Shown in pieces: positions 53,479-61,890 of a stretch of 64,000 nucleotides of DNA. Location of the stretch: the NCBI GenBank assembly GCA_023414355.1, contig JAEZOB010000062.1, forward strand, positions 38,060 through 102,059, given 5' to 3'. Made by a program: the position numbers and the translations under genes. Below the pieces are notes generated by a model, which saw only the letters and a program-made list of their open reading frames with translations, was not told the DNA's origin and ran no database searches. Each line of letters starts with the position of its first letter. The first letter of the stretch is position 1. Origin of the DNA: Bacillota bacterium. Its GTDB lineage: Bacteria > Bacillota > Clostridia > Lachnospirales > Lachnospiraceae.

Positions 53479-54883
53479 CGGTCTTCTCCATTTCCTGCAA
53501 GTAATACTCCACAAGTTCTGTTAAGCCTTGTATCTCAGTAAGATCCTTACCGGACCAAAATTCTGTATGAGACAATACTTTATTTACTACTTGATGTGGC
53601 GTATTCCAGGCACTTTCAAAGAATTGGATTACTACTGTATCATCCTTAATCTGATAGCTTGTTCCATCAGATCTTACTCCCATATATGCTTCCTTTTGCA
53701 TCGTGCCTTTATAGAAGCGAATCAATGCAGCAAGTGCAAAAGCTAAACGTGTTGGTACCTTTTGTTCTCTCTTTACATATTCAAGTAATGAAGGAATACA
53801 TCTTGCATTCATCTTGGAGCATGAATTTAAGGATATGTCAATCAGACTATGTTTTATATATGGATTTGCAAAACGATCCTTCACATTATTAGCAAATTCA
53901 AGCAGTTCCTCTTTTGGTAAGTCTATCGTAGGGATCACTTCTTTTTCTAAAAGTTCATCAAGATACTGTGTAAATACCTTGTCCTTCATAAAATCAAGCA
54001 CAATGTTATGTCCTGCTAGATATGCAGCTAATACTGTACCAGTATGTCCTCCATTTAGGATACGAACTTTTCTTGCCTTATATGGCTTCACATTATCCGT
54101 CCATATTACATTCTGAGGGCCTTTATGAATTGGAAGAATATCTGCCCATTCCTTTTTACCCTCGATCACCCAGAGATTAAATACTTCACAAGTAACCAAA
54201 GCTTCATCCCGATATCCTAACAGTTCATCAAAGTGTTGCAGCGTTTCTTCGTCCTTTGGATATCCGGTAACAATACGGTCTACCAAGGTACTGGTGAATT
54301 TATTAGCATTTTCAATCCAATCAATTGCCGCCTTAGGAAGCTCCCATTCTCTTGCATACTGAAGAACATTTCTCTTAAGCTCATACCCATTGTTATCAAT
54401 CAGTTCTACCGGCAAGAATAATAAGCCTTTACCGGGATTTCCATCAAATGCTTTGTATCTCTCATATAAGAAAGCAGTCACCTTAGCAGGAAATGTCTCT
54501 GCCGGAGCATCAGAAAGCTTACAGCCTGCTTTGTAGGTAATGCCTGCCTCCGTGGTATTGGATACAACAACTTCTAGGTCTTCACTTCTTGCTAGCTTTA
54601 ACAACTCTTCATAATCGTCATATGCATTGATACATCTTGAAATAATACCTACTTCATCAATCTTTTCTGTTGCTTTTCCATCTTGTATTCCACGCATTGC
54701 AACATGATACTTATTCTGTGAATTCAATATACTCTTAAGCTTCTCTCCGCCCGGTATAGGTTGACAAAGCACAACACTACCTTCATAAATCCCCATATCA
54801 TTGATATTTTGTATCATCCAATCAACAAAACCACGCAAGAAATTACCTTCTCCAAATTGGAGGATTTTTTCTTTTTTCTTCAT
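53447..54883 (-). CDS. uxaB: Tagaturonate reductase (altronate oxidoreductase)
   Basis: The 478-residue member of the long-chain mannitol dehydrogenase family opens ILQFGEGNFLRGFVDWMI (NAD-binding), with VSNTTEAGITY and the catalytic lysine region KARKVRILNGGHTG. It reduces D-tagaturonate to D-altronate. In galacturonate catabolism it follows UxaC, but no uxaC is nearby; here the tagaturonate can come from the dehydrogenase upstream acting on L-galactonate. Confidence 0.92.
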   Translation of the reverse strand: MKKKEKILQFGEGNFLRGFVDWMIQNINDMGIYEGSVVLCQPIPGGEKLKSILNSQNKYHVAMRGIQDGKATEKIDEVGIISRCINAYDDYEELLKLARSEDLEVVVSNTTEAGITYKAGCKLSDAPAETFPAKVTAFLYERYKAFDGNPGKGLLFLPVELIDNNGYELKRNVLQYAREWELPKAAIDWIENANKFTSTLVDRIVTGYPKDEETLQHFDELLGYRDEALVTCEVFNLWVIEGKKEWADILPIHKGPQNVIWTDNVKPYKARKVRILNGGHTGTVLAAYLAGHNIVLDFMKDKVFTQYLDELLEKEVIPTIDLPKEELLEFANNVKDRFANPYIKHSLIDISLNSCSKMNARCIPSLLEYVKREQKVPTRLAFALAALIRFYKGTMQKEAYMGVRSDGTSYQIKDDTVVIQFFESAWNTPHQVVNKVLSHTEFWSGKDLTEIQGLTELVEYYLQEMEKTDVREVISHIR

Positions 54884-54923
54884 ATAAAATCACCCTTCAT
54901 TATCATGACATTATACAGGACTA

Positions 54924-55940
54924 TCAGCCAATCTCAATCAATATCTTAGCAAGTGTGCCATCGTTATGTGCTAATGCTTTAAATGCTTCCTCTGCACGGT
55001 CCATAGGAACAATATCGCTAACCATCTTCATTACATCCACTTTGCCTTGTGAGACAATATCAATCAAAGCTTCAAAGTCCTTTGTATAAGAGTTTCTACT
55101 GCCAAAGATATTTAATTCTTTCTTTAAGATAATAGAGTGTAAGAAGGTTGTGTCCTTCTTACCATTCCCAATTAATATGATATTAGCACCAAAGGCTGCA
55201 CAATCGATACAATTTAGGAATGTAACAGATTGTCCACAAGCTTCGATACATACATCAAAACCATTTCCCTTCGTAATCTCTTTTGTTGCCTCTAAGATAT
55301 CCTGCTCCTTACTATTGATTGTTCCACTGGCACCATATTCTTTTGCCAGCTCCAGTCTATTATCTAAAACATCCGCCACGTAGCATTCGGCACCTTTTAA
55401 TTTAGCAGATATCATCGCAAATAATCCAATCGGACCCGCTCCAACTACTAATACTTTATCGCCTTTTTTAATCTCTGCTCTGGAAATTGCATGATAACCA
55501 ATAGAAAAGGGTTCAATCAGAGCAAGTTGTTTAGCATCTAATCCTTTTCCGGGGATGATTCTATCTACCGGCATAGCAAAATACTCGCAGAAGCTTCCAT
55601 CTCTTTGAACACCCATTGTCTTATTATCCGTACATGCATTCACCAATCCTCTTTGGCAGGAATAACAATGTCCACAGTTAAAATAAGGATTTGCTGTTAC
55701 AATATCCCCTGGTTTTAAGCCTTTCTCATTATCCGGTATCGTAACAATCTCTGCACTAAATTCATGTCCCGGTATTCTGGGATATGTTGTAAAAGGTTGA
55801 TTCCCTGTATAGCTTGCAACATCAGCTCCACAAATACCGCAATACTTAATCTTAAGTAGCGCCTCATCTTCTTTCACAATCGGTCTTTCTGTTTCTTTTA
55901 CTTCAATTTGATTTGGTTGTTGTATGAATACTGTTTTCAT
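54924..55940 (-). CDS. Zinc-dependent dehydrogenase, L-galactonate 5-dehydrogenase candidate
   Basis: This MDR enzyme has about 338 residues. Catalytic zinc ligands are C37 (CGICGAD), H59 and E60 (GHEF); structural zinc cysteines are C89, C92, C95 and C103. VVGAGPIGLFAMISAK binds NAD. Starting at the ATG at 55940 (GGTGAGG upstream) it resembles the LgoD group that oxidises L-galactonate to D-tagaturonate. That reaction makes the exact substrate of UxaB downstream, supporting the assignment. Sorbitol or other polyol oxidation is the alternative. Confidence 0.78.
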   Translation of the reverse strand: MKTVFIQQPNQIEVKETERPIVKEDEALLKIKYCGICGADVASYTGNQPFTTYPRIPGHEFSAEIVTIPDNEKGLKPGDIVTANPYFNCGHCYSCQRGLVNACTDNKTMGVQRDGSFCEYFAMPVDRIIPGKGLDAKQLALIEPFSIGYHAISRAEIKKGDKVLVVGAGPIGLFAMISAKLKGAECYVADVLDNRLELAKEYGASGTINSKEQDILEATKEITKGNGFDVCIEACGQSVTFLNCIDCAAFGANIILIGNGKKDTTFLHSIILKKELNIFGSRNSYTKDFEALIDIVSQGKVDVMKMVSDIVPMDRAEEAFKALAHNDGTLAKILIEIG

Positions 55941-55980
55941 CCGTTTCCTCACCTTCCCTTTATTCATCATAATTTGTTAA

Positions 55981-56051
55981 CTCAAACTTCGCAAATTAGA
56001 AACTATAACCCGAGTAGAGGTTTGCTATAATCGTGCAGTGCGAAGTTTGAG
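55981..56051. repeat. 13-bp perfect inverted repeat between two dehydrogenase genes
   Basis: CTCAAACTTCGCA (55981-55993) and TGCGAAGTTTGAG (56039-56051) with a 45-base spacer form a hairpin without a U-run. It may be a processing or stability element inside the operon. Confidence 0.7.
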
Positions 56052-56061
56052 CTATTGACTG

Positions 56062-57267
56062 TTACCTGTTTATATCAATATACTTATCATTCCAAATGAC
56101 TGCAGTCTTTAGCGGAGCACCTTTGCTGTAAATTTTACTTTTATAAGCTTTCATTGGATCACTTATAAACTCATCCTTATCAATTAATTCTACAATCTGA
56201 TCATATCTACTCTTCTCCAGAATTTTGATTGCTTCCTCCATATGATCTTGTCTAAAATTTATTGAGCCGAAGATCAAGTTGTTCTTGAAGCCAAAAGGCA
56301 TCGTATCATAAGATACCACAGGTCCAAGTGAAAAGCTGTTATATAAACCATTGCAGCCAAGAACACCATACTGAAATGCAATCTCATGTTCAATATTGGT
56401 TCCGCTTACACCAATAAATGTAGTTGCTGTTCCACCTAATTTTTCTATGATTGCTTTTGCCAACTCCTCATTGGAAGCATAATTGCTTTGAACATACTCT
56501 GCTCCTGCTTGTTCCTTCGCGAATGTAACTTTTACTGAGTTTTCTTCACTTCTCCCAACAAATACAATATTCGCTTCGGGATATCTACGTCGTATCAAAT
56601 CTCCAATAAACATTCCGGTGGTTCCCAATCCAAAGATACATACCCTCTGAAAGGTATTCTTTTTGGCTAACATTCTTGCTTCTGCTTCGCTACATTTGTG
56701 CTGTGCCATCTCTACGCGGAAATTTTGCGCTTCTCCTAGGTCCTCCATTCTCTCTCTTTGAAAGATCATACAACCATATGGATCAGGAAAAACTAATTTC
56801 TTAGCTAAGGACAATGCCAGCTTTCCATCTTTGACATAACCCTCCGGAATTTCAAGCAGCATATCCGGATGATAGTAATTCGCATCCGAGAATAATCCAT
56901 CTGCTCCATCACAGCCATATTCAAAATAGCTCTCTTCTTCTGTGTATCTGGTCGGATCATAACTATTTCCACCGCGGATCAAAACGATCGCAAAACGCTT
57001 CTGTGAAGGAACCCATACGATACCTTCATGTCCATTGATCAAACGTTTCTGTCCTTCAGGAAATTTCGGTGTTAACTTTCCCTCCATGCCCATATGCATG
57101 AGTTCATTGTCTGTACCACAAAATCCTACTATTATACTCTCTGCCAGTATTCCTTCCTTTTCCTCTTCACCACGGAGTCTTCTTCTCTTTGGATTAATGA
57201 TTTCAATATCACCATATACCAAAGGTCTTTCTTTGTCATTCTGAAAATATGTTCCTTTTACCTTCAT
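56062..57267 (-). CDS. MDR sugar dehydrogenase, L-galactose/L-fucose 1-dehydrogenase candidate
   Basis: The 401-residue protein is related to archaeal glucose dehydrogenases of the zinc MDR family: GFCGTDNE (C50) and NGHEG (H80, E81) are metal and catalytic residues, and VCIFGLGTTGMFIGDLI is the nucleotide fold. It lacks the usual structural-zinc cysteine set. It would oxidise an aldose at C1 to a lactone, and the lactonase gene lies directly upstream. L-galactose fits the rest of the operon. GAGGTGTAAGG precedes the start. Confidence 0.75.
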   Translation of the reverse strand: MKVKGTYFQNDKERPLVYGDIEIINPKRRRLRGEEEKEGILAESIIVGFCGTDNELMHMGMEGKLTPKFPEGQKRLINGHEGIVWVPSQKRFAIVLIRGGNSYDPTRYTEEESYFEYGCDGADGLFSDANYYHPDMLLEIPEGYVKDGKLALSLAKKLVFPDPYGCMIFQRERMEDLGEAQNFRVEMAQHKCSEAEARMLAKKNTFQRVCIFGLGTTGMFIGDLIRRRYPEANIVFVGRSEENSVKVTFAKEQAGAEYVQSNYASNEELAKAIIEKLGGTATTFIGVSGTNIEHEIAFQYGVLGCNGLYNSFSLGPVVSYDTMPFGFKNNLIFGSINFRQDHMEEAIKILEKSRYDQIVELIDKDEFISDPMKAYKSKIYSKGAPLKTAVIWNDKYIDINR

Positions 57268-57277
57268 CCTTACACCT

Positions 57278-58156
57278 CTATTCTACCATATTTAAGATAT
57301 GTTTCGGTTCCTCTAATACCGAAAAACCATAAAACTGTTTTGCATTCTCTCCAAGAATCAATGTTTTTTCCTGTTCCGATAATTGGTCTGTCTTCTGTAT
57401 AAAATCAAGGCTCATTAAGTAAGTGATTGCTGTCATCGTTCTTGGATAATCACTACCCCACATCAGCTTATTCATTCCACAAATATCTGCAGCCGTTTTA
57501 ATTGCTTTTATTGCAGACGGATATGGATAATACTCTTTGTGAAATAACCATGTAATTCCACCACTTTCAATAGATACGTTGGGATTTCTGGCTAACTCGA
57601 TTTGCTTTTCCCAACCCTTCACTGTCACCATACCAAAATGTCCTATTGCGATTCGAAGATTAGGGAATTGATCAACAATGGCCTGTAAATCCTCTGTTTG
57701 TTCATCGCCCTCTGCCAAATCAATAGAGATAAACTTACCTAATCGATCCGCATGGTCAAAGATATCCGTATGTCTTAGCAGATTTCTGTTCGCTAACCTG
57801 CCACCACAGATCTTAATACCATCAAATTTTTGTACCCATTCATTTGCTATCTCTTTTTCTTCATACAAGCAACAGATTTTGATTCGCTCTTTATATTCTT
57901 CTTTGCAAGTAAGCAGATAGTTGTCTTGATTTCCGTCCATGTATTCTTGCGTAACTACACAACCACTTACTCCTGCATAATCCATATTTGCATAAAGCAT
58001 ATCAGCTGTATTCCTGCCCTCTACCATATAGGGTGGCATCATTTGTCTAATATCGCCACAAAAGTCACTTCTTCCCCCAGATAAAGCAAATACAGGCTTT
58101 TTATTAATCATACCATGTTGCTTATCCCATAAATGTAAGTGTGCATCAATGATCAT
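57278..58156 (-). CDS. Amidohydrolase-family sugar lactonase (COG3618 type)
   Basis: The roughly 292-residue protein starts MIIDAHLHLWD with the two metal-type histidines and ends with WGSDYPRTMTAITYL. It has the COG3618 layout, whose studied members hydrolyse L-fucono-, L-rhamnono- and L-galactono-1,5-lactones. AGGAGGTG stands five bases before the ATG at 58156. As first gene of the operon it would open the lactone made by the adjacent dehydrogenase to L-galactonate. Confidence 0.82.
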   Translation of the reverse strand: MIIDAHLHLWDKQHGMINKKPVFALSGGRSDFCGDIRQMMPPYMVEGRNTADMLYANMDYAGVSGCVVTQEYMDGNQDNYLLTCKEEYKERIKICCLYEEKEIANEWVQKFDGIKICGGRLANRNLLRHTDIFDHADRLGKFISIDLAEGDEQTEDLQAIVDQFPNLRIAIGHFGMVTVKGWEKQIELARNPNVSIESGGITWLFHKEYYPYPSAIKAIKTAADICGMNKLMWGSDYPRTMTAITYLMSLDFIQKTDQLSEQEKTLILGENAKQFYGFSVLEEPKHILNMVE

Positions 58157-58287
58157 CAAAACACCTCCTGATACAGGTATTGTAACAAACTAGAACCACA
58201 TTTTACATGATTACAGATGACATTCATTTCTATTTCATGTCAGATTAGCGTACTATTTTGTTGTGATTTCGTATGATTTATGATAGG

Positions 58288-58491
58288 CTAGTTATATTGA
58301 GGGGCTAATCAGATTGTAGCTATATTGAAGGTTATATTGAGGATCTAGTTACATTCAAGGTCTAGCTACATTAAAAGGTCTAGCTACATTAAAAGGTCTA
58401 GCTACATTCAAGGTCAAGTCATATTGTAGCTATATTGAAGGTCATATTGAAGATATAGCTACATTGCTACATAAAAGGTCTAGTCATATTG
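58288..58491. repeat. Degenerate tandem repeats in the divergent regulatory gap
   Basis: About a dozen units of 12-18 bp with consensus GGTCTAGCTACATTAAAA or a CTATATTGAAGGT variant run through the space between the sugar operon and the AraC gene. Two adjacent central units are identical. The gap also holds TGACAT/ATGTCA dyads near 58220-58245 closer to the operon start. Confidence 0.75.
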
Positions 58492-58630
58492 AAAAAAATT
58501 AATGTTGTAAGGCCTAAGAAGCCTGACAGCGATACTCACTCATTTATAAGTTCATATCAACTCAGAAATAAAACATAAGAAATTATTTATTCTTACATTG
58601 GTAATTTGTCAAAATGGGAGGGCTTGGAAT

Positions 58631-59479
58631 ATGGTGGAAATTGATGAAAAATTAGACATTCAGATTAAGATAGAGAATATAGCGATCAGTGTGCTAAAAA
58701 TTGCTTATCACTGTATTAATAAACCATACCCAAAGCATAGCCATAGTAGTAACAGTTACGAGATCCATTATGTACCTGAAGGGATCGGTACACTATTCGC
58801 TAATAAGCAAAGTTATCCGATCAGTGCGAATACACTTTACATCACAGGTCCCCATATCGAACACGAGCAAATACCGGACAAGACAGACCCGATGTATGAA
58901 TACGCAATCTATCTAAAATTTAATCCTGAGAGTCTCACGAAGGATTCTATCCTAGACACCTTCTGTCATTACCCCTTTTGGATTGGATATGATCACGAAG
59001 CTTTATTAACACTATTTGAACAACTCATAACAGAGCTTGAGAATAAAAGGATCGGATACACTACCCTGATTCAATCTTTACTTTCTGAGTTGATTGTAAA
59101 GATTGTACGAAATTACGAGAGTACCTCGCTGTCTCGCACTACTTTTTCAAAAAGTAATCCTTATGAGCAATCCTTCTTACTGATTGAAGATAGCTTCCTA
59201 TACGATTTCAAATCATTAACACTGAAGGAACTCGCTAAAAGACTGGGTCTCAGCGAAAGACAGACCAGCAGAATTATCTACTCTTATTATGGACTAAGTT
59301 TTCTTCAGAAACGAACGGAATCAAGAATGGCAGCTGCTATCACCTTGCTACGTAACAGCAACCGGCCAGTATATGAAATTGCGGATGAATTAGGTTATTC
59401 ATACGGCAATCATTTTTGTACTGCTTTTAAACAGTACTATGGGATGACAATCAAAGAATATCTTAAATCATCTCTCTAA
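58631..59479 (+). CDS. AraC family transcriptional regulator
   Basis: The 282-residue protein from the ATG at 58631 (GGGAGGG upstream; an earlier in-frame TTG is rejected) has an N-terminal cupin-like sensor with HSHSSNSYEIHYVPEG (about 38-53). Two C-terminal helix-turn-helix motifs follow: LTLKELAKRLGLSERQTSR and VYEIADELGYSYGNHF. It is divergent from the sugar operon and probably activates it in response to the sugar or an intermediate. Confidence 0.9.
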   Translation: MVEIDEKLDIQIKIENIAISVLKIAYHCINKPYPKHSHSSNSYEIHYVPEGIGTLFANKQSYPISANTLYITGPHIEHEQIPDKTDPMYEYAIYLKFNPESLTKDSILDTFCHYPFWIGYDHEALLTLFEQLITELENKRIGYTTLIQSLLSELIVKIVRNYESTSLSRTTFSKSNPYEQSFLLIEDSFLYDFKSLTLKELAKRLGLSERQTSRIIYSYYGLSFLQKRTESRMAAAITLLRNSNRPVYEIADELGYSYGNHFCTAFKQYYGMTIKEYLKSSL

Positions 59480-59628
59480 CAAGTTCAATTGCTTCATTAC
59501 TATGTTTTCTATCTAGTGGCATATGTCTTAAATACAATAATTGAACCATCAATCAGTTGTGGTTCGTTGACATACCATAGTGCTTTATCTTTTGGAATCG
59601 GGTACGGATCCAATCTATGATATTCCAT
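59463..59628 (-). pseudogene. Short frameshifted gene remnant
   Basis: From an ATG at 59628 with AGGGAGA upstream, 39 residues (MEYHRLDPYPIPKDKALWYV...) run to a TAG at 59509. The +1-shifted frame continues with protein-like sequence LLYLRHMPLDRKHSNEAIEL to a TAA at 59463, overlapping the AraC stop. The change of frame near 59540 suggests a broken gene. Family unknown. Confidence 0.45.
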
Positions 59629-59652
59629 CTTTGTTATCTCCCTAATTTTTGT

Positions 59653-60602
59653 TTATCTTATTTTCCATAAGGCCATTGGATGGTTTTTAATACGGTCCAG
59701 GCTCTCCTTATCCTCAAATAATAGTTCTGGAATGTATTCACCGCTTTCAAACTTATTCAAAAATTTCCTCTCTTCCTTTGTTAGGAACATTAATTCAGAA
59801 ATATACTCTTTGACAAGCTTCTTTGCTGCCTCCAACTCAAAATCATCTTTTCTCTTAATAACAGGAAGTAGATCCGTTTTTATCTTTTGATTTGTAATCA
59901 AGTCAATAGCCGTGGTTTCAAAATTCTTATTATACTATTTTTATCCCTCGCTGATATGGCTGCATAGAATACAACGCACTTTCTTAGCATCCCCTCTTCC
60001 GATTCATCAAATAGGCCAAAGTGAATCATATTTCTTACATCATATAAATCTCTTGCTGCTGCTCTGCTAAGAAGTGCATTAATTTTGCTACCATAAATCT
60101 CTAGTGGAGCTAGAGACTTCACTTTATACTCACCAGAGAAATGTTCTGTAATGATTGGCCTTTCCTCTGCTTCAAGTACATGGGATCGTAGTGAGTAATT
60201 AATTTCAATTTTGATATTATCTTAATTTCTACTTGCGCCCATATAATCATAGACCCATGAGTCCAAGCTATGAGGATTTTTTGTTTTCGGATTTTTTAAG
60301 TAACCCTGAGATACCATGTAGCGATCAATCGTACTATTAATGACTTCTCTACTCTCAAGCATTTCTTCCCTGCTATTAGTAATTAAGTAATCCAGATCTA
60401 TATCAACAGAAAGACGAGGTAAGTTAAAAATAGTTAGATTTATGGCTGTCCCGCCTTTTAATGCAAGACTATTTTTTAAAATTGGATTTGTATTTAGATA
60501 CTCCAAAATATCCGCTAATCTCGTTACCTTTTCTAATGTATCTCTTATAAATCCCAGCTCTTCTGCTTTCTTTCCTAAATATATAATATCGTAATCAGAC
60601 AA
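59653..60602 (-). pseudogene. AbiEii-type nucleotidyltransferase toxin, disrupted
   Basis: The frame from the TTG at 60602 (GGGAGGTG six bases upstream) opens SDYDIIYLGKKAEELGF and holds the nucleotidyltransferase motif LKGGTAINL ... LSVDIDLDY of type IV AbiEii toxins. An in-frame TAA at 60222 interrupts it. The same frame then continues (KSLAPLEIYGSKINALLSRA), and a one-base shift near 59935 leads to the final segment ending at 59653. One nonsense change plus one frameshift should inactivate the protein. It overlaps the antitoxin stop by eight bases. Confidence 0.75.
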
Positions 60603-61362
60603 GAATGTCACCTCCCTGATCTGTAACATCAAATAGACCTTCTGGTACCATCAGTTCCCACTCACAATTATAATAGCTATTCACTTTTGCTTCACTAACA
60701 AGGTACCTTTTGCTTTTTCCTATTTTGCTTTTGCAATACTCCAAAAACTCCTTTGAAAGTTGCATTTCTTTATGATAATGATCCAAAAGAAATCCTGTCT
60801 TTTGATAAAGTCCTTGGGTATTAAATATATCTAGATACCGTCTTAACTTCTTCTCATCTAAGTAATGGACACCTTCCAAACAGTTTATTAGTTCTTCCAA
60901 TCCACCTATTTTATTGAAATCTCTGATACTATCTATGACTGTCCTTTCTAAATCTGTGATTCTTACACCTGTAGTGTTCTTTGCCTCCACAACGCCTTCT
61001 TTCATTCTTGAAGCAACATATTTATAAGTCACGTGATCATAATCGAAATGATTGAACTTCGTTTCTGAAGAAACATACACTTCATAGAAGACTTGATTTG
61101 CAAAGCCATAGTACTCAAAAGCACTATGATGAGAGATGTAAGACGTATTAGTTATGGCACAAGCCACTTGATAACGAGTCGATACGATTAGCCCCGTTGC
61201 AGGGTTAACTACAGAGTATATATTCTTCCGAATTTTTTTGACCAACCCCTTTTTCATTAAACGATCCAACTTCGAATAAGCAGTTTTCTCATTATTTGTA
61301 AATTTTTTTACATCATCGATTGTAAAAACCGGATACTTTGCCAGTTCAGAATATACATCCAT
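60595..61362 (-). CDS. AbiEi-family antitoxin / transcriptional regulator
   Basis: The 255-residue protein begins with a winged-helix (FTIDDVKKFTNNEKTAYSKL, then KKGLVKKIRKNIYS), followed by the AbiEi C-terminal domain with ISHHSAFEYYGF and ITDLERTVIDSI. AbiEi proteins repress their own operon and counter the AbiEii toxin, giving abortive phage infection or plasmid maintenance. The gene looks intact although the toxin gene downstream is broken, so only the regulator may still act. Confidence 0.85.
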   Translation of the reverse strand: MDVYSELAKYPVFTIDDVKKFTNNEKTAYSKLDRLMKKGLVKKIRKNIYSVVNPATGLIVSTRYQVACAITNTSYISHHSAFEYYGFANQVFYEVYVSSETKFNHFDYDHVTYKYVASRMKEGVVEAKNTTGVRITDLERTVIDSIRDFNKIGGLEELINCLEGVHYLDEKKLRRYLDIFNTQGLYQKTGFLLDHYHKEMQLSKEFLEYCKSKIGKSKRYLVSEAKVNSYYNCEWELMVPEGLFDVTDQGGDILV

Positions 61363-61400
61363 TTATTTCACCTCGTTTTACTTAAATCACGATTTTCTTT

Positions 61401-61524
61401 GTATTCGAAGAATAAGATTCCATTTTTAAAATTATTGTACCCATTAAGTTTACTTCTTATTCGATACTTTTTAATTTTATCATGTTATTCTCTATATGTA
61501 AAGAAAATAATTCCATTTTTAAAA
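61401..61524. promoter_or_regulatory. Candidate AbiEi operator region
   Basis: Upstream of abiEi lie an imperfect inverted pair GTATTCGAAGAATAAG (61401-61416) and CTTATTCGATAC (61456-61467), and two direct copies of ATTCCATTTTTAAAA (61417-61431, 61510-61524). AbiEi proteins bind inverted repeats here. Confidence 0.45.
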
Positions 61525-61581
61525 ATAAAGTGCAAAAATTGGAGCAATATTAAAATCTCTGCATTATTAGAAATAAAAAAG

Positions 61582-61626
61582 ACCCACCAAATGGCTCTAT
61601 TATTGTAATCAAGCTACTTAGTGGGT
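61582..61626 (-). terminator. Terminator of the rpsB-tsf operon
   Basis: On the minus strand ACCCAC-x-AA ... TT-x-GTGGGT closes a long stem (AGCT/AGCC-type inner pairing) followed by CTTTTTT. Confidence 0.75.
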
Positions 61627-61759
61627 AGAACTATTGATAGCAATTCTTATTTCCTTAATTACTTCGTTAAAGATTGTTATACTCAAGTTTTACGTAAATC
61701 GAGTCAAGTTTCCATATCGATTCATGAAATCTTATGAGGTTTCAAAGTTAATATAAAAG

Positions 61760-61839
61760 GGCCCTAAAAGTCCTGTAACACGCATATATGACACGGTTAC
61801 AGACTTTTAGAGTCTCTTATAAAGTCATTTTTAAAATGC
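61760..61839. repeat. Palindromic repeat copy B, 3' of tsf
   Basis: An 80-base element matching copy A at 50386-50464. The stem is CTAAAAGTC-C-TGTAAC with GTTACA-GACTTTTAG around a GCATATATG loop. It lies between the tsf stop and the tsf terminator. Confidence 0.7.
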
Positions 61840-61890
61840 TATACAACAAATTTCAAGCTACGCGGGAAATTGTGTTGTCATGAATTAGCA

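Noticed and set aside
58288..58491. Possible CRISPR array
   Set aside because: Units are 12-18 bp, directly adjacent and variable, with no unique spacers and no cas genes.
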